A stretch of DNA of 64,000 nucleotides, taken from positions 372,001-436,000 of the forward strand of contig JAGPYM010000027.1 of NCBI GenBank assembly GCA_020736575.1, read 5' to 3'. The number at the start of each line of letters is the position of its first letter. Within the stretch, counting starts at the first letter, position 1. This DNA is from Thelonectria olida (lineage: Eukaryota > Ascomycota > Sordariomycetes > Hypocreales > Nectriaceae). Position numbers and translations under genes: made by a program. Shown one piece after another: positions 33,303-46,949 of this stretch. Under the pieces are notes generated by a model that was not told the DNA's origin, ran no database searches, and saw only the letters and a program-made list of their open reading frames with translations.

Positions 33303-35289
33303 TTATAGTCTAAGATCCCCATCGTCAAGGAAAAACGTCGTCGGCGAGCCAAGCTGCTGCTGCATCTGCGCCTGCTGCATGTATCCCATGGGGTTGGACG
33401 TGAAGCCCTGGTGATGCTGCTGCTGCTGGTGATGATGATGGTGTTGCTGTGGGTGACCCATGCGCATCGGCAGGTCGTAACCCACGGGCACAGAGGTCGG
33501 CATCATCTCGGCGGCGTACATGGCGGGAACGGGCGGCACGGCCTCGGTGTCGGATGCGGGGCTGCCGTAGATGCTGGTGTTCTTCTTCTTAGGCCGCAGG
33601 TTCTCCAGGCTCAGACGCTTGCCCCAGGAGCCGGGTCGCTTTGAGGGAATGGGCGTGGCGGGGCGGGCCGACGAGGGCTGGCTGGTGTTGGGGGTCATGT
33701 AGACGTTGGTCATGATCTCGTCCTGCTGGTGGTACTGCGGCACGGGGCTCATGTTGGCCGGGCTCATGTTGGCCCAATGCTGCTGGGGCATCTCCTGGCC
33801 GGGCAGGATGTAGGTCATTGAGGCGTCGGCAAACGTGTTCATCTGGTCAGGGGCGAACTTGGGAGCGCCCACCGGCCAGACGGTTTCGTCGGGGATCGGG
33901 AAGGGCGTTCCAGGGTGAGGGCCGGCGTTGATGTCGTCCTGGATCATGGGCTCGGGGAGGGAGTCCACGGGAGTTGAGGGGCGCGTCTCCTGCTTGATCC
34001 TTCGGGTCGGTAGGGCCGTGGGCTGCGGGGTTTGCGGCTGCTGTTTTGAGGAGACGGTGGTTCCTGGTGAGCTGGCGTTCGCGGAGCCGTTGGAAGACTC
34101 AGCCTTGGGCTGCTGTACTCCATCGGCGTGGCCGACAGTGTCCATCAAGCACTCGGAGCGAACAGGCAGAGGGAACTGAAGGTCGATCTCACTGGGAGGC
34201 GGCGTGTTGGGGTTGGTAAAAGGAGAAGTGCCAAGGATGAAGGCAAGCCGCACAAGAGTCGAGATATCCTCACCGAGGTGTCTGGACTCGAGCATACGCT
34301 TAAGATCACCCGAAGATCGCTGACGCCACGTGAGTTGCGACCGCCTCTCCTTGGGCCAGATGCACGTCTTCCAGATGGACTTGACCTTGGACTGGCGCAT
34401 CAAGTTGTGCAACTGAACCTTGTACTCCCAGTTGTTCACATCAAAGCCGTCCTCAAAGTGCTTTGCAATGTGCTCAAAGTACTTGTCACGACTGTTGGAC
34501 GCCTGATCGTTGTTGGTGGCCTCAAACACGCGGTCCTTGCAGTTGCCAAAGCCGCAGGCAAAGACGACCTGGGGGCACAGATCCGTCTTGGCCGTGCTGT
34601 TGGGCAGGGCGTCCAGGCGATGCGTCTCCTTGGCGTGGGTGCTGTAGGCGCGCTCAGTCGCAAAGGAGAGGTGGCAGCCCTTGGTCTTGCACAGCCACGT
34701 CGTGTCGGCGCCGTGGAAGTTGTACAGATGCTTCTTGAAGTCGCTCTTGCGGCCAAAGCCCACGGGGTTGTTGTCCAGGTAGCACATGGGGCACTGGTAC
34801 TTTTTGGAGGTTGGCGTAACGTGTCGCGGCGAAGGGTGTGAGGTGACGTCGCACGCGGGGAGCGGTGATTGCATGAGGGCAGGCGAGTCGAGCCAGGTCC
34901 GCTCCGACGACATCTTGGGGACGTCGCCTTCGTGGATCGAGGGCACGTCGGTGTTGCCGTCATGCCAGGTGGACTGAGTGCGTATCGAGGCGGCATCGGA
35001 GCGGGCGTGGGAGGCTTCGGAACTGCTCCAGGTGAGAGAGGGCGCACTGGTGTTGCTGAGGAGAGTTGTGGCAGAGAAGGTCGAGGCACGGGCTGTAGTT
35101 GACATGTGAGTCTCGACATGATTTGGTGTAGGGATGGCCTCGAAGGGACTTACATGGAGTACCCAGACCGCTCAAGGCGCACACAAGACTAGAGACGCCA
35201 TATCGACGGGCCAGACCCAACAAGACTTGCTGATCCTCGTCGGACAAAGGCCTCACAGCCGATTCGTCTTGGATGGGAAAGTTGAACAT
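33303..35289 (-). CDS. C2H2 zinc-finger protein, paralogue 1
   Basis: Exon 1 35289-35154 and exon 2 35092-33303; intron 35153-35093 (GTAAGT...CTACAG), phase 1; 641 residues. The short first exon (MFNFPIQDESAVRPLSDEDQ..., with LLGLARRYG) matches the first exon of the second zinc-finger gene at 45-47 kb. Fingers: CPMC...H at about 146-172, CKTKGC...H at about 180-203, and a third, CGFGNC followed by EHIAKHF, from about 225. A conserved post-finger region follows (WKTCIWPKERRSQLTWRQRS, LKRMLESRHLGEDISTLVRLAF). The C-terminal half is disordered, Pro/Met-rich, with His/Gln runs (QQHHHHHQQQQHHQ). Probably a nuclear DNA- or RNA-binding regulator; target unknown. A 9.8 kb gene-free region lies upstream. 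Confidence 0.88.
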
Positions 35290-36493
35290 GTCGCTGGGAC
35301 GGGGAGTTGCTCACCGCTCGAGTCGTCGGACAAGGGCGATGATGCGCGCTCAGCGCTGTACAGACGAAGAACTCGAACAGAAAAGGTCGGTTGGCGACAG
35401 GTTTTAAGGCGTCGTCGTCACGTTTGGTGGTTTTTCCCGCTACAAATGGAGTGAAGAGGCCGGCGATAAGACTCGCATGGGAATTCCCGGAAGACGGACG
35501 ATTGACGCAGAGGATTCAGGGCCAGATACGATTACAGCCGAGGAAATAACGGAAGTTGTCAAGAGTCGTCAAGATGCTAACCAGAAGTCCCGAGTCGAGG
35601 GAAGGGCGGGCGAGGTTGGTCAATGAGCGTTGGTGGTCGTCGAGTCACAAATTGTGCTGCAGGGAGCGCTGCCTGTGGAAAGCAAAGCAAGCGCGCAACG
35701 CGAACCTGTTTCGGTGGGATGAGTGATTAAAGGAGAGGAGAATCGCCAGCCCGCGACGATTAGTTGTATCGAGAGTTGGAGGATTGTTGGTGGTGGCGAC
35801 GGGAGGTGGTGGTGTTGTTGGTTGGTGGACGTGAGGAGGAGGCGAGGAGAGCGAAGAAGAGAGGAGGGGCTCGCAACTCTGGGGGCAGCAGACGATACAG
35901 AGGAGAAAAGTCGTCTCCAAGAGCAAAAGAAACCTTCTAGAAGGCTTCTGCAAGGACTGGGTTAGGCGTGAGACATTATAACGGGCTTGCCGGGCGACGC
36001 TCTCATGGTCGGCCCACGTTGGCCCTCAACCCCCTGGCTAGCTCATCCTCTAGTCACCTCGTCCCTTCAGGGGGCCCTGGTCTAAAGCCAACGCCGTTTC
36101 AGGAACGTCATTTGTTGAAGAATCGAAGCTGGAGCCCTTCTTTCTTTTTTGTTTTTGGGTGGTGCTTGTGCTGTGGACACACACCCCCTTCGGGCTTGGC
36201 TGGGGACTCGCAAAGGGAAGGTCGTTGCGGGAGGGAGGATGGACGTGATGAGAAGAGAGAGAGGGACACAGAGGACGTGTGAGTGGCCAGTGGTCAGTGA
36301 GTGACAAGATCAGAGAGAGAGAGGCTCCATGAGTGGGTGTGTCGTGGCGGGAGACCAGGATTTAGTAACAATGCACTGGTACTCCGTAGTGGTAATGATT
36401 GCGGTAGCACAACGAATAGTCTTCTGTAGTGAACTTGATTACTGCATAACTACTGTCAAGCATCTCTCCCTCTTGTGCAGACCATTCACCAAT

Positions 36494-36514
36494 GAAGAAG
36501 AAGAAGAAGAAGAG
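36494..36514. repeat. GAA microsatellite
   Basis: Perfect GAA run followed by GAG. It lies outside any supported gene. Confidence 0.8.
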
Positions 36515-39500
36515 CAACGCTTCCCTTCAAACTCCTCGCTGTGACCCTCGACACGATAGATTCGGCCTCTCTCTTCTTTTGAGTTCGCGTTACACGCAAC
36601 CTCCAAGCAAGGACTCCCCCCGTACCGGAACATGCGGGCGCGCGTGCGGTGGTTGTCCTGTCCGTCCTATCCTCTCCTGTGTGCTCATGCTGGCTGGGCA
36701 CACTCTTTGGGGGGCTTGGCTTGGTCGATAGCGCAACAACCCGTTCCCCTTTTGCTTGCTCGGGTTTGTTTTAGTTCTCGGCCCTCTTGCGTCCCCGGTG
36801 GCGGACAACTCCAAGCCTCATCCTGGGGGGCCGAGAGTCTAGTTGCTGTAGGGCAACAGGGTCTCCTCCTCCTTCCCTTCGCCATCAGCCTCCCCCCCGG
36901 TCGAGTCGTGATGATGATGAGAATACAGCGCCCGCAATTTGGCCCCAGCTCGTGCATCGCCTGCTCATCCCTGGCCGTCCTCCGCGTCCTTCTGCACCTG
37001 CGTCCCCTGCAGCAGCGGGCGATGCTTGACGATCCCCGTCCGAGAGAGACACTCATCAGTCACACTGCGCCCCCTCTGCTGCTGCTTGTGCTTGTGTTCC
37101 CTCACACATCCCCAGTTCGCCCTGTTCCTGTGGCCCCCCTCGCCGCTGACAGACAAAAAGGCCTTCTGCCGCCCTTCTAGAAAGACGCAACCATGCCCCC
37201 AGCGACGATGCTGTGCAACGGCAGCGGACGGTTTGTTCCCCTCACTCAGCTGTGGGTTGAATGAATGATGGAATGCATTAATTGACGGTGAAACCCGTGC
37301 TGACTGTGTCATGTCTCAGCATTGCTTTGCTCTTAAGCCGTCTCTCCTCCGGCCATGTGACCCCTCTGTCTCTCTGCCCTGCCTTGTCTCGCCTCCTCGC
37401 CTTGTCTCTCTCCGTCGAACACAAGATGATGGATCTCGCAGCCGCGTTTGTCCTCCCCCATGACTTGCAGTACCGTAACAGATACGTACATCAATCACAC
37501 AATCCCAATCAAAGTTACGTACGAAATAATCAAGCAAGAGAGCAAGCCTCTCGTCTGCAGCCCGGACGAAACGATTGCCGAGTCTAGCGCCCATTTCCCT
37601 CGCACCGCCGTCCAATCCAAGCCAAGGCAGCCGTTGGGCAACTCGGGCCTGCCGAAGACCGGATCGCCAAAAGGGAAAATTGGATTGCGCTGACCAAATC
37701 GAACACGAACGAACAAGCAACGGGCGGGAACTTGGGAAAGCCTCTCCACACCCACCTCTTCCTTGGGGGGGCATTGTTCTCGACACACAAAGACACCGTC
37801 AACGACTGATTCGTGAAGGAGGTGCTGTGGGTTCAGCGCCCCGTCGTCCCGCTGCACATCCCGCCTGCGGTGCGTCCATGGCTTGGAGCTGGCCCCGAAC
37901 TCGTTGAGTGCATCACCACATTTCAATTCGTGATGGAACGGGCATGGCATTGACGGGAGAGAAGCAGACGTACAGTAGTCGCATGCAAGAAGAAAAGGGC
38001 TTCAACGGGAAGAGCGAGGGCTTGTTATGCACCACGCACAAAACACGACTCGTTCTCTCTGTCTGTCTGCCTTCACAAACGTCTAATAACAGGCACATGC
38101 ACCATACACATCCCACTGAACACATGCTAATCACCATCGAGGCCTAGCGAGTTTCTCGCCTCTTCACAGGCCATCAGCAGTCAAGACGAGGGGGAACAAG
38201 AGCAGGCGTCGGCGGGCCACCAGACGACCCTGTTTCAGTGGGAAATGACCACGGCCCCAATCTCGCCGCACGCGACGAAATCGACCAAGAGGAAACGACG
38301 ACGACGGGAAAAAAACCCCGAGTCGAGGAAGAGGGCTGGTTGGTTTGTGCGTCAAAGAGTGTGGGTGGAGGAGAGAGCACGCTGGAACAACCACCGAGAG
38401 GCACCAGCCAGACAGGGGATGGACGGTGCCGAGACCTCGAGATGCGGAGCTGACGACGAGCAGCCATTGGCTCAGCCGCGAAGTCATGCCATGACCCGTA
38501 AAAAGTAGTGGCCTTCCTAAAGAGAGTTGGTGGGCGAGTTGGTGGTTGAGACACGCTTGGGAGGGCTAAGCTGTTGGAGGCGTAGTTCCTCGTACGTATT
38601 CCTCTGAAGGAAAACTTCTTCCCTGCGCTGATGGGATGGGATGGGATGGTGTGGTGAGGAGCGTCGGAGGAGCAGAGAGAGGCTATCGTCGACAGCGGTG
38701 GTCATGTGGGCTGTGTGTGTCAAAGTGGTTCGTGTGGCGCTCGACGATGAGTATTTCTCGTACGTACAAGTTAAGTTACAATGGAACTGACTGCTTCTTC
38801 TCTGTGACGGATCAGTTACAGTGGAATCGACAGCGGGGAGGCGGACCTGATGCTTGTCCCGTCTCAGCTCGAGCAGGTCGTTTTGACTCTATTTTCGGTT
38901 TTCAGTCTCTTTTTTCTGTGTGACTCTCCCTCCACCGGTTGCTAGTGTCCGTCCTACATCATCATCACCATCAGCAGCATCATCATGACAATCTCTTCCC
39001 GTAGAAAAGAATGGGTTCGATGGCGCTGACCGCGTGTAACCTAGCGTTGGCTCCCCCAGCAACTCAGGACCTTGGGGCCAACGTCGCCCTGTGATTGATC
39101 TCACCTAAATCTACGGAGTATTGGCACCAAGATGAGAAATGACCAAACTTCCTCTTCGTATGCAGCCTGCAAATGAGCGGACCGACAATCAGTCCAGAAC
39201 CAGGTCCAGAAGCAAGCATCGAAGGAGCGTTTCTTTTTCCTCTTCTCGACGCCAAATAGTTAGTTCCAAGCGCCACCGACGACTGTGCGTCAGCAATGAA
39301 AAAGCAGAACGGATCCAAAGTCCCCTTGTTGTTGACACCCAAAACACCAAGCGGTGGTGGACGAGTGTTGTTTTCGTCGCCTTGCAGGACGTGATAACAA
39401 GGACCAGCACCGTTCAGCCGCTTGACAAAGCAAAAACTGCTGCTACTCATCTCCATCCAGTTCCGACGGGAAGAAAAGGAAGAATCGCCAGATCTCCGAT

Positions 39501-39863
39501 TGCCTCCATACGAATCCAGCATGTCCTTCATCTTCAGACAAGGGGGGGCTGGGGCTGGGGAGCCAGAGACAAGTTTTGCTTTTTGCTTCCTTTTCGTCTT
39601 CTTTTCTTGGCCTCATGCACGCCCTGTCATTTTCTTTCTGCAGAAATCTGTATCCACAGAACTGCGATTCCGCTCGTCATTGTTTTTTCCCTGTCAGCCC
39701 CGTTGCGGTTGTGGACTCGGCGGCTGTCCTCGTCCCACTAACAAAAGCGTTCGAAATTGGCGTTGCTTGCTTTTTCTTCTGGAGTTTTTCTCTTCGGACG
39801 CGCAGAGGGCGGGGTGGATCTGGGCCTTGTTACAGATTGAAAGTCGTTTCGGCGGGTGACGTG

Positions 39864-39896
39864 CTGATGCTGATGCTGATGATGATGATGATGATG
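39864..39896. repeat. GAT/GCTGAT microsatellite
   Basis: Three CTGATG units followed by a GAT run; no gene context. Confidence 0.8.
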
Positions 39897-40443
39897 CCGC
39901 ATGTCGGTCATGTTATGCGTGATGCAGCACGTTCGTGTTCGCTGCCCCTTGAACTGGCAGATGCAAATTGCAGAGGCTCTCGGCTTGGAACATGCACAGG
40001 ACGATCGCCATATCCGTCTCCCCTGTCCACGCATCAACCCCATATGTTGTGTTGTCGTATCGAGGGTGGAAATGGTACGACTCGACCACTCACACGCGAC
40101 AGTCCATCTCCATGATGATCATGACCAACGACGTGACAGCTGGGTTTTCCGTAACTGCGTATCCATCATTATCATTACCTTCCGTCAGGTAAAACGGCCT
40201 TTATCCAACTCGATAATGCAGTCACCTACCTTGTCAACGATGCATGCCCACACTCCCATGGCATCATCACACAAACTCATGACACAACAGCAGCAAGCCC
40301 AAGACATCTTCACTGCACATACGCAACTTACTTCAAACTAACCCAAACGCCGATCCCCCGAGGTCCATGCTTTCCCTTCCCTTCCGGTCCGTCCCCTCCG
40401 CAACACCACGGCTCTTCAAAGCAAAAGCCTACGTATGTCTCCT

Positions 40444-40460
40444 CCCCCCCCCCCCCCCCC
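40444..40460. repeat. C17 homopolymer
   Basis: Seventeen consecutive C after CCT. Such runs are unstable and are also a common place for assembly length errors. Confidence 0.85.
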
Positions 40461-43400
40461 GAACGCCCGCCCACGTGGTCCGTCCGTTTTAATAAGAAAT
40501 AACGCCCTTCCGATCACTCCGAATCGATACATTGAAGACCCTCTTTCGTCCGCAAAGTCTCTTTGGTCCGTGACAATCATGGCCCAGGGCAAGGGCATGT
40601 TTGGCTTTCTTGGCCTCGCGCTTTCGTCTGAATGCCGACGTTGCATGGTTGCAACTGTCAATTTACGGCCGGCCCCCCGGTCCAAGAGTTAAATGCTGCC
40701 TTGGCTTGAAACTATCTGCAACTTGTTGGTGCTAAATCATGACAGACATCCACTTGCTTGTTTGCTGCCCAGGTGCCTGATCACCCATCAACCAAGCAAC
40801 TACTGCTTGTCAGCTTGTCTCAATTGATCAATGGCTTGCTCGCTTGCTTGTTGGTCCCTTCATCCCTTCATAATAGCCCCAGATATAGTGTAAAGTCAGC
40901 GGCGGCGGCCCCCCCTAGTTCGACTTTGCAGCACCCTTGTCCTAGAATAACACACAGACACACACACTTTCGTGCTGCAACTTGGCTGTGGCATTACCCA
41001 TCTCAAGAGGAGGCACTCGTCGAAGAGGCATTTCGTCGGGGAAGGAAGGATTGCAATCAAAATGCTTTGCCACTCAGGTGCGCAAACAATCCCTCGCCGC
41101 TGTGTCACATATCGCTGTTGGTCCAGGGTCTTGTCTCTCTCTTCAAAGCTGCTCCACGTGGGAAGCATGCAGGTTTTCCCCTGGACATCTCGTGTCATGC
41201 CCCTTGCTGACCATCTCCATGTTCGATGCTGATCTTGTTCCTCCCATCTCTGCTTGCACAAGGCCTCCCCTCCCATGCCGTCGTGCTTATGCCGTGACCA
41301 TCCGGTAGGATGCCTACTAGTTTACCAAGGCAGGATTTCATAGACAGTCATTTTGCTCCGGGACACACTTTTTTCGTAATAAATCGCCCGACCTCGAGCA
41401 GGGTCAACTCCCCCAAGCGAAGTCACCCTCTGCGTTACATCCGCCTCGTCCTCCTCTCCTCACCCCTTCACGGGTGCTTCCAAATCGAGACGGCTAGCGT
41501 CTACTATAAATCCTTCTTATCGACAGTCCAGAGACCAATCCTTTCTCGGCCCGGCCACGTGAAGACACTACTCAACGCCGTCTTCTCCGCACCAAGGCAG
41601 CCCTTCCCCTACGGATACACATCCGGCGAGAGAGTTGGTGGCGGCCTCGCAGCCACAATTCTGTTTTAGTTAGACCGTTTTGATGGCCGAAGTTGCCATC
41701 CTCCCCTCCCGTATCGACCATTGAGCCCTGGAAAGTTGAAACTCGCCCCCTCGTTCTCACTTTCAAGACGTTGAATCACTGGCCGCAGTTACGCAACGCC
41801 CAACGTAATGCACATGTAGATGACACATGATCCCCCTCTCTTCACCACCTGGAACGAACCCAGATCGACCATCGGGATGACATTGTCTCAACGAGAGGAT
41901 AACCTCCTCCTTACCAGGGGTTCTATGTAGGCCTGTACCGTGTAGCCGAACCCGCGTCGTCCCAAGGTCTGGAACGGTCGTCTTCACGCCTTCCGTCACT
42001 ACCATGCCACAAAACCGAACCATGTCCCCCATTCGCCTGCCTCTTCCTGCTCTTGGCAAACGACGCCTTATCGTCGACCTCGCAGGAGGCGACATGGTTC
42101 CCCTCTGAATCGATCGCTTCCCCGCACCTAGACCAACATCAGTTGGCTAAGAGACGAATGTGAGATTTTTTCCGTCTAGGCCCTGTCCAGACGAATAAAC
42201 GACCCTCTCTTCCCATCATCGTGGGAAGATAGACTAGACGAAGTGAGATTAGTTTTGTGGGATGAACTTGAATGGCGGTGGTGAAGCTCGGTTAGACTAC
42301 CCTGTAGTTACGGCGAAGAAATGGCCTTTTCACAAGCAAGACTGACTTTGAGCCTCTGGACAATAATGTACAGTTGTTTTTATGATTCTTATTTAAATAA
42401 ATACAAGGGTTGTTCTTAATGTGCTTGTTTGTCCGTTGTTGTGTTCCCCGTTGCCTACTTCTTGTCGATCCCCAAACCAGATAGACAAACAGCTGCAGGA
42501 GAAGGGCCAGATAGGAGAGACGGACGGGCTTAGATTTGGCCTGTTTTGAAAGCAACACGCACGCATAATGAACCTATAAAGACACCCTAACGAAGAGTCT
42601 CTTGTCACTCTGGAGACGGTAACGTGGTTGAAAGTTCTAGACGTCGTAGCAAGGTAGTAGTGTTGAACATGCCAGCCCTTTGAAACTAAATGGAGACCTG
42701 TAAACACAGGATCGAGCGGAGAGCTGACCATGTTATCGATTTCTCAAGTTCCAATCCAAGAGCGGAGTTCAACACATCCGCCTGTATGGTTCAGGACTGA
42801 TGGTTCACAGTTCCTGGCGGCACTGACTTCCTACGAGAAAGCTGATGTGACCGACCGAACGTAGCATGTTAACCAGGTTAACTCTATTCATTCGATTTAC
42901 TGTATCACCAAATTAGGTCGGCGGAGAGGGATTTCTACAAACAGTGCCGTAACACCCGACATCGTATCTTGAATTGAAGGTAACCGGGCTCGAAAAGAAC
43001 TCTGCGATGCAAGAACTCTCTCAAAGAGACGCATCGCCGTGGCTTTGAACCCAAGAACAATAAGATTCACTCCATCCTGAAACTTGAAACACGCTCTCTA
43101 GCCTGGCAGGGCGGAGCCAAAACACCACGTCCACCGCGCTGAAACTCATCCTTTGTCCTAGTGTGACAGACGCTGTAACCATGGGCGGTTTCGGAAACGT
43201 ACCGTTTTACCTGAACTGAGTAATGGCGCGCCCGCTGATGACCTGGAAAGTAAGAGAACTCGCTGGATATAGCCTCGAAACAACGAGTCCCTTTCCATGC
43301 TTTCCCTCCAACTTCCAGACCTGCGAGCTTGGAACTGGACGGGTAAATGGAAGCCCTGATTCAGGCAAATGGACTTGGAAATTCTAGTCTCGCCCCAATC

Positions 43401-45113
43401 AGCCCGGGTTTTGAGGGCTGGAGAAGACGTGTCACGCATGAAAACGGGGGACATGCCGCTGTCCGATCATAACAGTACAAACTCTGGCATGAAATGGCTG
43501 AAGATGCTGTAGGGCCTGAGCTTTTCCAGTATATTGTGACTCGCGCCGACGTCTTTCATTGTCTTTAGCGATCGTGTAGGATGTCCTTCACTTGGGATAT
43601 AGGCTGATGAACTGTGACTGGCAGGTCTTCAAAAGAAAGCCAAATGGGGGCTCAGCAACATTGGCAGTGTCGCTTTGCTGTACTGCACATTCCGTAGAGC
43701 CTCCCTTTTCCTTATCTCACTTTCGCAATCGTGTTTTACGAGCCAAGACCTCATATCTTGACTGCTACTCTGCCTGCCATCACTGGTAATACATGTTGCC
43801 ATTTCACGACTCAACGCCCGGTTGCGAACGTTCCTATTAGGCGTCTTCCACTCCTTCTTTCATGTCGATCATGGTTTCAACTACCTTTGCATCGGGAGCG
43901 GCTTCCAAACACCCTCGTCCAGCCTTGGTTGTCGTGGTGGGCGTCGACGGTTTCATGTTTGTCTAGCGTTCTACGCACTCTTGCTTCTATAGTCGATCAT
44001 CATGGGTAAAGATGGTGGTGAATAGTTATTCGCCGCACTCGAGCCCATCCTCAATGACGAACGCCCGCTCACTCCGGTGGGAAGCGAATCACCCCGTAAG
44101 CATGGCAATGAAAGGTCGTGGTCAGGCAGAGAGCATCCTGCACCATCTAGACAGTTCTTTCAAAGAAACGTGCCTGCTCATGCCACAAGACAGCCTCCAT
44201 CAAACATCAAAAGCAGAAGCGCCTGTGGCCTCGAGATCAGGCATGGATCATCCAGGCTGCCGGACACATCGTAGGACAGCCGCAATACCGCAAACGAGAT
44301 GAAGCAACCGCCAGGACGCTCTGGTGCCGTGCATGCCGTCTCCAACATGGTGCCTACACGGTCCGCCCCTTTAAGTCGGACCGAGCCGTGTCTGAACAAC
44401 CGACAGTGGGGCCGACCCGGCGACCTCTTCGGCATTGAACTGGACTGCAAGAGCAGAGATGTGTTAGGGATCCTGGGTTTTGTACAGGCACAAACATTCA
44501 CGAGTAGAAGCTGATACATGTCAAGAAACTTGAGCCTTTGGCCATATATATTTTGCACCTCCAATGCTCCTTAATCCAACCCTACCTAGCCTTGCAACGA
44601 CGACTTCTTCCACTCCGGGGTATCAATCCTCCTGCTTTACTATTCACCTCTTCCTCCTCCAGTCCCTCACACAGTTCAATAAGTAAATCCGCCTCCCCAA
44701 CTTCAAAAGATTCGCCAAGACGAGTCTGCCATTTTTCGTTCACCTCCCTTCCCAGACCCGTCGAAAAAATCCATGACAAAAAACTATTTCCAGACCTAAA
44801 ATGCCCTTTGCCCTCCCAAAATGTTCAGGTAGCGCCCCGTCTCCATCGACGTACAAATACCAAGAAAATAGAGAAAAATGTAATGAATGTATATGTCGTA
44901 TCACCATGATTGCTCACGGCGTACATGTCTAAAAAGGGAAAACGAATGCCTGGTTTTAGCTCGTAAACGGCCGTGTGTCGATGTGTCCGAGGAGCGTTGA
45001 TGGGCTCCTGTGACCATGTCAAGTCTATCCGTGGAAAGTAATACAGTTTTGTCGAAAGCAAAATGGTGGTTTGATATTATGGCGTTTTGTCGGTCCTGCA
45101 GCAGACAGGTTGC

Positions 45114-46949
45114 TCAGTATGCGGCCGAGTCATATGTGTACATATGGTTGTCCATGGGTGCCCCCGTAGTCACACACGCACCGTCAGGAGCAGGGCTTGG
45201 TATACCGCCCTGTCCATACGGCCCCGAAAAGGCTTGGTCTTGCATGTATGCGGCGTCCATCATGTCTGAGTCGGTCATGTCGATGTCTTGTTCGGGGTTG
45301 CTACTCGCCATTGACCTTAGGCTCCGGAGGTCCTCGGCAATGATGCCGCCGTTGGACTGCTGCATCATGGCAAACTGCTGTTGTTGATGCTGCTGTCGGG
45401 GGTCGAACATGGGCGCTTGCGGCATGTTCTGGTATCTGAACTGAGGCGGTATCGACCCTTGGTTCGCAGCGTTGGCGGGCATCGTGTGTCGTGGAGGACG
45501 GGCGGAGCGTCCAGCCCTAACGGGACCGGGCCGGGGTACGTAGACGCGGCGCTGAGAAGCCATGTAAGCTGCCAGGTTAGGATTCGTAGCCCGAGAGATA
45601 CGGAACTGGTACTGATCGGGGTCGGGAGCTGGAGCCGAAGGTGGGAGTGGTGGTGCTCGAGATTTGTGTCCTGGGATCGGCTGGCGACATTCATCCTTGA
45701 CTGGGGTGATGAAGTCCTCGCGATAGCCATTGATGCTCTCAGGTTCTGAACCAAGGGCAATGGCGTACTGAATCAGAAGCGCTACGTCATTGAGATGTCT
45801 CGTCTCCAGCCGTTTCCTCAAAATGCTGCTCGACTGAGGGAACCACTGCAGCCTGTTCCTCTCTGGCTCGGGCCACGAAGAGGCCGCCCATGCATTCACC
45901 AATCCGCCCTGCCGCAAGAGGTTTCGCATCCGGGCTGAGTAAGTCCATTCGCTGGTTGGGGCGCCTTCGTCAAAGTGCTTCACCACATGGCTGACATACT
46001 CCTTGAACGTCGAGTCCGCATCGTCGTCGCTGGGTGCCTCGAAGACAGAATTGCAGTTTTCGAAACCGCAGGCAAAGACGGTCTGGGGACATAGATTCAC
46101 CTTGGCCTCATCGAGAGTCATGCGCGAGCCACTATGGGCGTGTTTCAGGTGTGTCTTGTAGGCCGTCTGCCAGTCAAAGACCATTGTGCAACCCCGATGA
46201 CGGCAAAACCACTGCGCATTCATGTTGTGAAAGTCCTCGATATGTCGCTTGAGATCATTTTTGCGCGTGCACGTCTTCTGGATATCCTCCTCACGACAGA
46301 ATCCGCAGGTAAAGGAGCCCTTTTGCTTGGGTGCCGGGGTAGAGGCAGAGGTAGCATCGCTAGTGGTCATGATGGAGGCGGCATCGTCTTCTCGTTGGGT
46401 TGAAGACGACTTGATAGAAGTGGCGGATTTTATAGAGGCAGCCGAAGATTTGGAGCCACGACCAAGCAACTTGGCCGTCCGGGCTGAGACATTGGAGATA
46501 TTGGAGATGATGCTGCCCGTCACTGAAGACGTGTCGGAGGAAAATGTACGTATGCTGGCACCGTCGAATATGCTGGCGGCGTCCTCGGATTTGACTGAAG
46601 AAAAGGTACTGGACGAGACGACTGATGCACTATCGTGTTCTACAGCAGCGGAAACGAGTGTTAGTCAAGTTTCTCTGTGGTAGCCGGCCTGGCTTCAAGA
46701 TGGATACACACAAAACCAAATTTCTGATATCTCCAACCATCACAGTACGGCTAATTTCACGACAGCAGGGAGGTACTCACGGGCAACGGCAGGCGAGCCA
46801 GCCTCCTCTTCCATGAGCTGAGCAATACCATCACGGCCATAGCGGGCCATGAGATGACGAAGTAGTTGACGGTCTAGATGGTCATCTTGACCCGACGTGC
46901 TTGACCGCTGAGGCGAGCCGTCGTTTTCAGACCACGACTCGGGAGCCAT
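45114..46949 (-). CDS. C2H2 zinc-finger protein, paralogue 2
   Basis: Exon 1 46949-46781 and exon 2 46639-45114; intron 46780-46640 (141 nt, GTGAGT...TGTAG), phase 1; 564 residues. The first exon contains LDRQLLRHLMARYGRDGIAQL, matching paralogue 1. Fingers: CGFC...H at about 168-194 and CRHRGC...H at about 202-225, then CGFENCNSVFEA...VSHVVKHF. The shared post-finger block is ARMRNLLRQGG, SSWPEPERNRLQW and LRKRLETRHLNDVALLIQYA. The Ser-rich stretch before the fingers and the Gln-rich tail (RQQHQQQQFAMMQQ) look disordered. Starting at the longest zinc-finger frame would lose about 95 residues; the junction restores QHDSASVVSSSTFSSVKS, rich in Ser like paralogue 1. Likely a nuclear regulator of unknown target. 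Confidence 0.88.

Larger units (their letters stand above)
35290..45113. other. 9.8 kb region without recognisable genes
   Basis: Upstream of zinc-finger paralogue 1 and downstream of paralogue 2. All open frames of 60-200 codons on both strands were read and none shows a family motif, a signal peptide plus Cys pattern, or linked splice sites. Contents seen: C/T- and G/A-rich low-complexity stretches, (GAA)n at 36494-36514, (GAT)n at 39864-39896, a C17 run at 40444-40460 and GATGG repeats near 38632-38652. No tRNA-like B box was found. It may be a long regulatory region, long 5' leader or non-coding transcripts. Confidence 0.55.
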
